In this document: positions 59,665 to 64,000 of the stretch, piece after piece
Numbering within the stretch: the first letter of the stretch is position 1
Layout of the letters: the number at the start of each line of letters is the position of its first letter
From: Combretum micranthum
Taxonomy: Eukaryota; Streptophyta; Magnoliopsida; Myrtales; Combretaceae
Direction of reading: 5' to 3'
Length of the DNA: 64,000 bases
Assembly: GCA_024138025.1 (NCBI GenBank)
Contig: JAMXBD010000394.1
Location: forward strand, 62,001-126,000
Translations under genes and position numbers: made by a program
Notes under the pieces: model-generated
Seen by the model: the letters and a program-made list of their open reading frames with translations, nothing else
The model's database searches: none
What the model was told of the DNA's origin: nothing

Positions 59665-60800
59665 TCGACAGGATTAAAGAAGCCCAAAGATATGATGAGG
59701 CGATAAGAAGATCAAAGAAGAAGTGCTCAAAGGGAAGTATAGTGACTTTACCCTGGATGATGAAGAGGTGGTTAGAATGAAAGGAAGATTATGTGTACCG
59801 GAAGATGAAGAATTGAGAAAAGAGATCATGAGCGAAGCTCACAACTCCGGTTACACTGTGCATCCGGGAGGTACAAAAATGTATCAGGACATAAAAAGCC
59901 ACTATTGGTGGAATGGATTGAAGAGGGATGTGGCATTATGTTATGAAGTGCGCCGTGTGTCAGCAAGTCAAAGTGGAACATCAACGGCCAGGTGGATTAT
60001 TAAAGCCACTACCTATCCCCGAATGGAAGTGGGATCAAATTTCAATGGACTTTGTGTGTGGATTCCCGAGGACATCCACTGGATGTGATGCAGTCTGGGT
60101 AATAGTGGATCGTTTGACGAAGTCAGCACACTTCCTACCAATTAATATGACCTATTCATTGGACAAATTGGCTAGGATTACATCAGGAAATTGTGCGACT
60201 CCATGGTATTCCAGCGGGAATCATTTCAGATCGGGATCCAAGGTTTGTTTCAAAGTTCTGGATGAGCCTACAAAAGAGCCTAGGCACCAAGTTGCATTTC
60301 AGTACTGCCTACCATCCTCAGACAGATGGACAGTCTGAGCGAACCATTCAGACCTTAGAGGACATGTTAAGGGCTTGCATATTGGAATTCAAAGGAAGTT
60401 GGGATAATCATATACCCCTAATCGAGTTTGCCTATAACAATAGCTACCACTCAACCATTCAGATGCCACCATACGAAGCCTTATATGGACGGCGTTGTAG
60501 GTCCCCTCTGTTTTGGGATGATGTGGAAAAGCTAGCTATTGGTCCTGAATTGGTTCAAAGCAGCTGATAAAGTCCGGGTTATTCAACAGAAAATGAAAGA
60601 GGCTCAAGACAGACAAAAGAGTTGGGCTGATCTGAAGAGAAGAGAACTGGAATTTCAAGTAGGCGACCATGTCTATTTGAAGATAAACCCAATCAAGAGC
60701 ATAAAGAGAATGCGGGCTCAAGGGAAATTAAGCCCAAGGTATATTGGACCTTTTGAGATCTTGGAAAGAGTGGGAGATTTGGCCTATCGGCTAGCCCTTA
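59665..60800 (+). pseudogene. Integrase domain
   Basis: H2C2 finger: EAHNSGYTVHPG and KCAVCQQ (59838-59965, two frames). DDE core: MDFVCGFPRTSTGCDAVWVI, VDRLTKSAHFLPI, IISDRDPRF and TDGQSERTIQTLED (60040-60360). The end has LIEFAYNNSYHSTIQMPPYE, YGRRCRSPLFW and, after another frame change, VGDHVYLKI. Integrates the cDNA. Confidence 0.85.
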
Positions 60801-61107
60801 CCGCCGAATTTGTCGGGAGTTCATAATGTGTTCCACGTATCAGTGTTAAGGAAGTATGTACCTGACCCTGAGCGGATAGTGGAGTTGGAACCGATTCGGT
60901 TAAAGGAAAATCTCACCTACGAAGAGCACCCAGTAGAAATCTTGGATAAGAAGACTCAGAAGCTTCGGAATAAAGAGATCGATATGTTAAAGTATTGTGG
61001 AGAAACCACACTTCTGAGGAAGCACTTGGGAAGCCGAAGAGGAAATCCGAAGGAAATACCCCGAGTTGTTTGAGAATCAAGGTACGTCAGTTCAGTTTTG
61101 AGGACAA
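60801..61107 (+). pseudogene. Chromodomain at the pol C-terminus
   Basis: Starts with HNVFHVSVLRKYVPDPE, then LTYEEHPVEILDKK and LRNKEIDMLK; after a frame change the phrase VLWRNHTSEEA and EEEIRRKYPELFE are readable (60990-61080). This pattern is the chromodomain of Tekay-type chromoviruses, which directs insertion toward certain chromatin. Confidence 0.75.
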
Positions 61108-61130
61108 AACTCTTTTTAAGGTGGGTAGGT
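61108..61130 (+). other. Polypurine tract region
   Basis: AAGGTGGGTAGG (about 61118-61129) lies directly before the 3' LTR and is the probable plus-strand primer. It is not a perfect purine tract, with T interruptions. Confidence 0.55.
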
Positions 61131-64000
61131 TGTAAACCCCGGTTTTTCAAGTAGCCAAGATAACCCTAGAACCGGAAACCAAAACCCTAAACCGGAATAG
61201 CTCAAGTGGAGTGAGAACTAGGAACCCTAATTCCGGCTTTTCCTCGGTTTCCAATTAAGAAACTTTTAAAGAAAATTTAATTGATATAGTTCTAATTATA
61301 TTTCAAACCAAGAAAATATCAGATTTTTGAAAATTTCAATTCCGGGTCATCCGAGACCCATTATAGAAAAATAATTTTTCATAATTTTCTGGTTTATGAA
61401 AAATACAGTTATAGCCTTTTTATTCGTATTTCATTACTACCGGAAATTAAATTGTCTTGTCAACTATTCACTACTATTTATAAAGTACTACCTAGTCTAC
61501 CTATTAGCATACCCTACAAATCTAACCCTTACCATCACTCAAATCAACTCCTTTCTTCCATAACTTTTGTCCCTTCAACTTTATTAAAATTTTGACAAGT
61601 GATGCAAATCAAATCAAAGGAGACAAATCAATTCACCCCACCCCCCCCCCCCCCCCCCCTCCCTTGATGCTCCAATTTGAATTTTTCCTTCTTCATTTAA
61701 CCTAATTCCAACTCCTATATATACTACTTTTTCTCTCTCTCTCTTCATTCTTCCATTTCTCAACTTTTGGAAAGTGAAAAACTCTCAAAAACCCTCTTAT
61801 TTTCCTCCTTGGCCGAAACTTTTGAGACTCCCCCACACACACACACAACTCCCATTTCTTCTTTTCATCCTCTATTTATCTTCAAGTAAGTAAAGTTTCA
61901 CTCCTTCCAATCATAAAACTTTGTTATGGCCAAGTGCTTCTTGGATATTTCCAACCAAAGGACCCATGAGCTTTGCTAGGGTCAAGAAAGATCAAAACAA
62001 GAATACCGAACCATTACAAAGTAGATCTATCACTTAAAGAACTTTCATGCCAAAAGCTTTATGCTCATCCATCAAAAAGTACTTTAAACAAAAGATCCTT
62101 TTATAAAAATATAGTTTTTATGTTTTCAAAACTCATTAAGCATTTGATAAAGTAGATCCATCATCTTATTACTCATGATCATGTAGGCATTTAAGGTTTC
62201 ATTATTATTTTGTATTTATGTGCATTAATAGTCTTTAATACTTTGTCTTTAGTCAATGACTTCCTAGTATATAGATCTATAGATAGATGAGTCCATGAAG
62301 TAAAAAGAAAACTTTGCAAGAAAAAGACTTATGAAAATTCGGATGACTTTGAAAACCTAGGTCAAAAACACTTTTATCAACTTCTAAACATATATTTTAT
62401 AAGAGAAATGAAGCCTATGGGTAATAATAATGTTTAGTAATATTTTTCATGGGTAAATGAGTTTTTACTAAAGGAAATGTGGAAACAATAAATGAAGTCC
62501 ATAGAAGTTTTGAGCTAGAAGTCATGTAGACAAAATTCGTAATAGTGTATGTAGGGTTAGAAAACACTATTTTTCTAACTTCAAAAATGATATTTTCTTA
62601 AACAAATGAAGTCCTTAGGATATAGGTATAATAAATACTTAAAGTTTTAAGTACAAAATATTTTTTCCTAAAAGAATCAACTTGAAAATGGACTTTTGTA
62701 AATTCGGATTTTGGAAACCCCATAGTAAAAGACCCACTTAAAAGCTTATAAATGTGGATTTTATTAAAGAAATAAGGCCTTAGGATATAACTAATATGAG
62801 GTCAAATTTCTTTAAACTAAGTAGATTTTTTCTAAAGAAAATCCTTGTAATATGTAGGTGTGGTCAAGTATAATGAATCCACTTACTAAACATTGGTATA
62901 AAATGGTTTCTAAGAAAAGTTTATTTTCAAATTCTTTAAATATAAAAGTTATAAGAACATAGACTCATTAAAGTTCACATCATGACATTCATGATAGGGA
63001 AAATCATTACCATTGCATTTAGTATCATTTTATACTTAGGAATCTCAATGCATTCATGAAAACCGCATTTTTGGAATTGATAAACCCGCTGTACAGATCT
63101 GATCCCTCAATTCCGAGGCTTTAGATATTTTCAAAACTTGATTTAAATTTCATATTTAGAAAGCTCTTCCGAATTAGATAGAAATCGGTATAAAATTTGC
63201 GAAATTCCGACTTAAAACGACCAAGTTATGGCCATTTTAAAACGGAACTTTGAAAATGACGCGATTTCGGTTTCACTAAGTTTTCTTAGAGTTTTAGTGT
63301 CTTAAGTTGGTAGAATACTTATTAGGGTATTTCTTATATGAATAGGTGAACCCGTGGACGGTGACTATTTGCCTCGGACTATTATTACTAGAAGAACGGA
63401 GTACCAATGGCGGAGTGGAGTTTTTCTTCCCGATTCATTTATTGTATGTGCTTGTAAAGTAGTGCACTAGAATGTAGGTCGATTGAATGGAATGAATGAT
63501 GGGGATTAATGGGAAATTTTTTGATTGATGATGATGTGAGAACATAAATTAAGAATATCGAAACCGGGTGATAAACTTTGATTGTATAGTTAGCTATGAT
63601 GGATTGTCTAATAAATTGATTGATCGCCTAAGTAAATTGGTTTAATCAACTACTTGGACTAATGCTAAATTGACATGTGCAATCACAAGGGATGGAGCAT
63701 TGGCATTTGTAGGTTAGTCGTGAACCATAAACGACATCGAATATCGTAGGTTAGTCGTGAACCATAAACGACATCGAATGATCGGTTAGCCTGAACCATA
63801 AACGGGATATTGTTAGTACCGCAGTAGTCGTTAATTCTGCTAACCCGGGATGGAGGGCGCAATTCCATCCACATATGATTTCCGGTTAGTCATATTATGT
63901 TGAACTCATGTGTTTGATGTACACTTGCTTGATTAATAACTTGATTGAATTGTTGGACATAATGTTATTGTGGAGATTACACTCACTAAGCTAGTTAGCT
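61131..64000 (+). repeat. 3' LTR, truncated by the window edge
   Basis: Starts TGTAAACCCCGG; matches the 5' LTR throughout but is about 190 bp shorter over the same part: about 80 bp missing near 61369, two fewer 38-bp units, and many single-base gaps. Its C run is 19 bp (61641-61659) instead of 24. The last base corresponds to 53822 in the 5' LTR. Confidence 0.9.

Larger units (their letters stand above)
50761..64000 (+). mobile_element. Ty3-type chromovirus (Tekay/Del-like), 3' LTR cut by the window
   Basis: Two long direct repeats begin TGTAAACC at 50761 and 61131. The 5' LTR ends GGGGCGTGACA at 54231 (3471 bp), followed at once by a primer-binding site complementary to initiator tRNA-Met. 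Order inside: extra ORF, gag, protease, RT, RNase H, integrase, chromodomain. Integrase after RT places it in Ty3; the C-terminal chromodomain and 3.5-kb LTRs fit the Tekay/Del chromoviruses. The gene frames are broken at many places. The right LTR stops at the window edge, at the equivalent of base 3062 of the left LTR. The insertion site flank on the left is CTATAC; the matching duplication lies outside the window. Confidence 0.9.

Noticed and set aside
1..64000. tRNA or rRNA genes
   Set aside because: I saw no cloverleaf-like box A/box B pair or rRNA words in reading, but could not run a covariance search.

Overview
The window is plant nuclear DNA, most likely from a eudicot. It is AT-rich and intron-containing, and dominated by transposable elements with a few plant-type genes between them. 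The genes are an R2R3-MYB repressor, an oxidosqualene cyclase (OSC) and an ASR3-like trihelix factor. The mobile elements are a CACTA (En/Spm) DNA transposon, a Ty3-type chromovirus with very long LTRs, Athila-like debris, a hAT-type MITE and a Mutator-type MITE. Nothing in the sequence fixes the species.

Layout. 844-1784 (+) is a broken MYB gene of the flavonoid-repressor type. 1.8-20.7 kb is a gene-poor nest of old retrotransposon pieces: a diverged Ty3 LTR at about 4.8-8.04 kb, a 0.75-kb inverted repeat around an Athila-like gag relic at 9.26-12.29 kb, a 522-bp hAT-type MITE at 15177-15698 with an 8-bp target duplication, and more LTR debris at 16.2-19.1 kb. 20752-26291 (-) holds 16 exons of an oxidosqualene cyclase that lacks its first one or two exons. 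27340-39079 is an 11.7-kb CACTA element with two genes on the + strand: an intact TNP2-type transposase and a TnpA-like Transposase_24 protein. Dense arrays of a 17-bp palindrome lie at both ends and at one internal site. 39809-44047 (-) is a three-exon trihelix gene. 44-50.7 kb is intergenic DNA plus a reverse-oriented LTR relic. From 50761 past the window end runs a chromovirus (5' LTR 50761-54231, internal region 54232-61130, 3' LTR from 61131, cut by the window edge). It carries an extra acidic ORF between the primer-binding site and gag.

Function. The MYB family represses flavonoid/phenylpropanoid genes, OSCs make triterpene or sterol skeletons, and ASR3-like proteins are transcriptional repressors. 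Nothing indicates that these three act together. The CACTA genes and the terminal palindromes form one transposition system: transposase, DNA-binding accessory protein and its presumed binding sites.

Caution. Most coding regions here (OSC, trihelix gene, second CACTA gene, retrotransposon) carry several single-base shortenings, usually in homopolymers. Many may be consensus errors of a long-read assembly rather than real mutations. The TNP2 gene is a clear exception, with no frame break over 3.3 kb.
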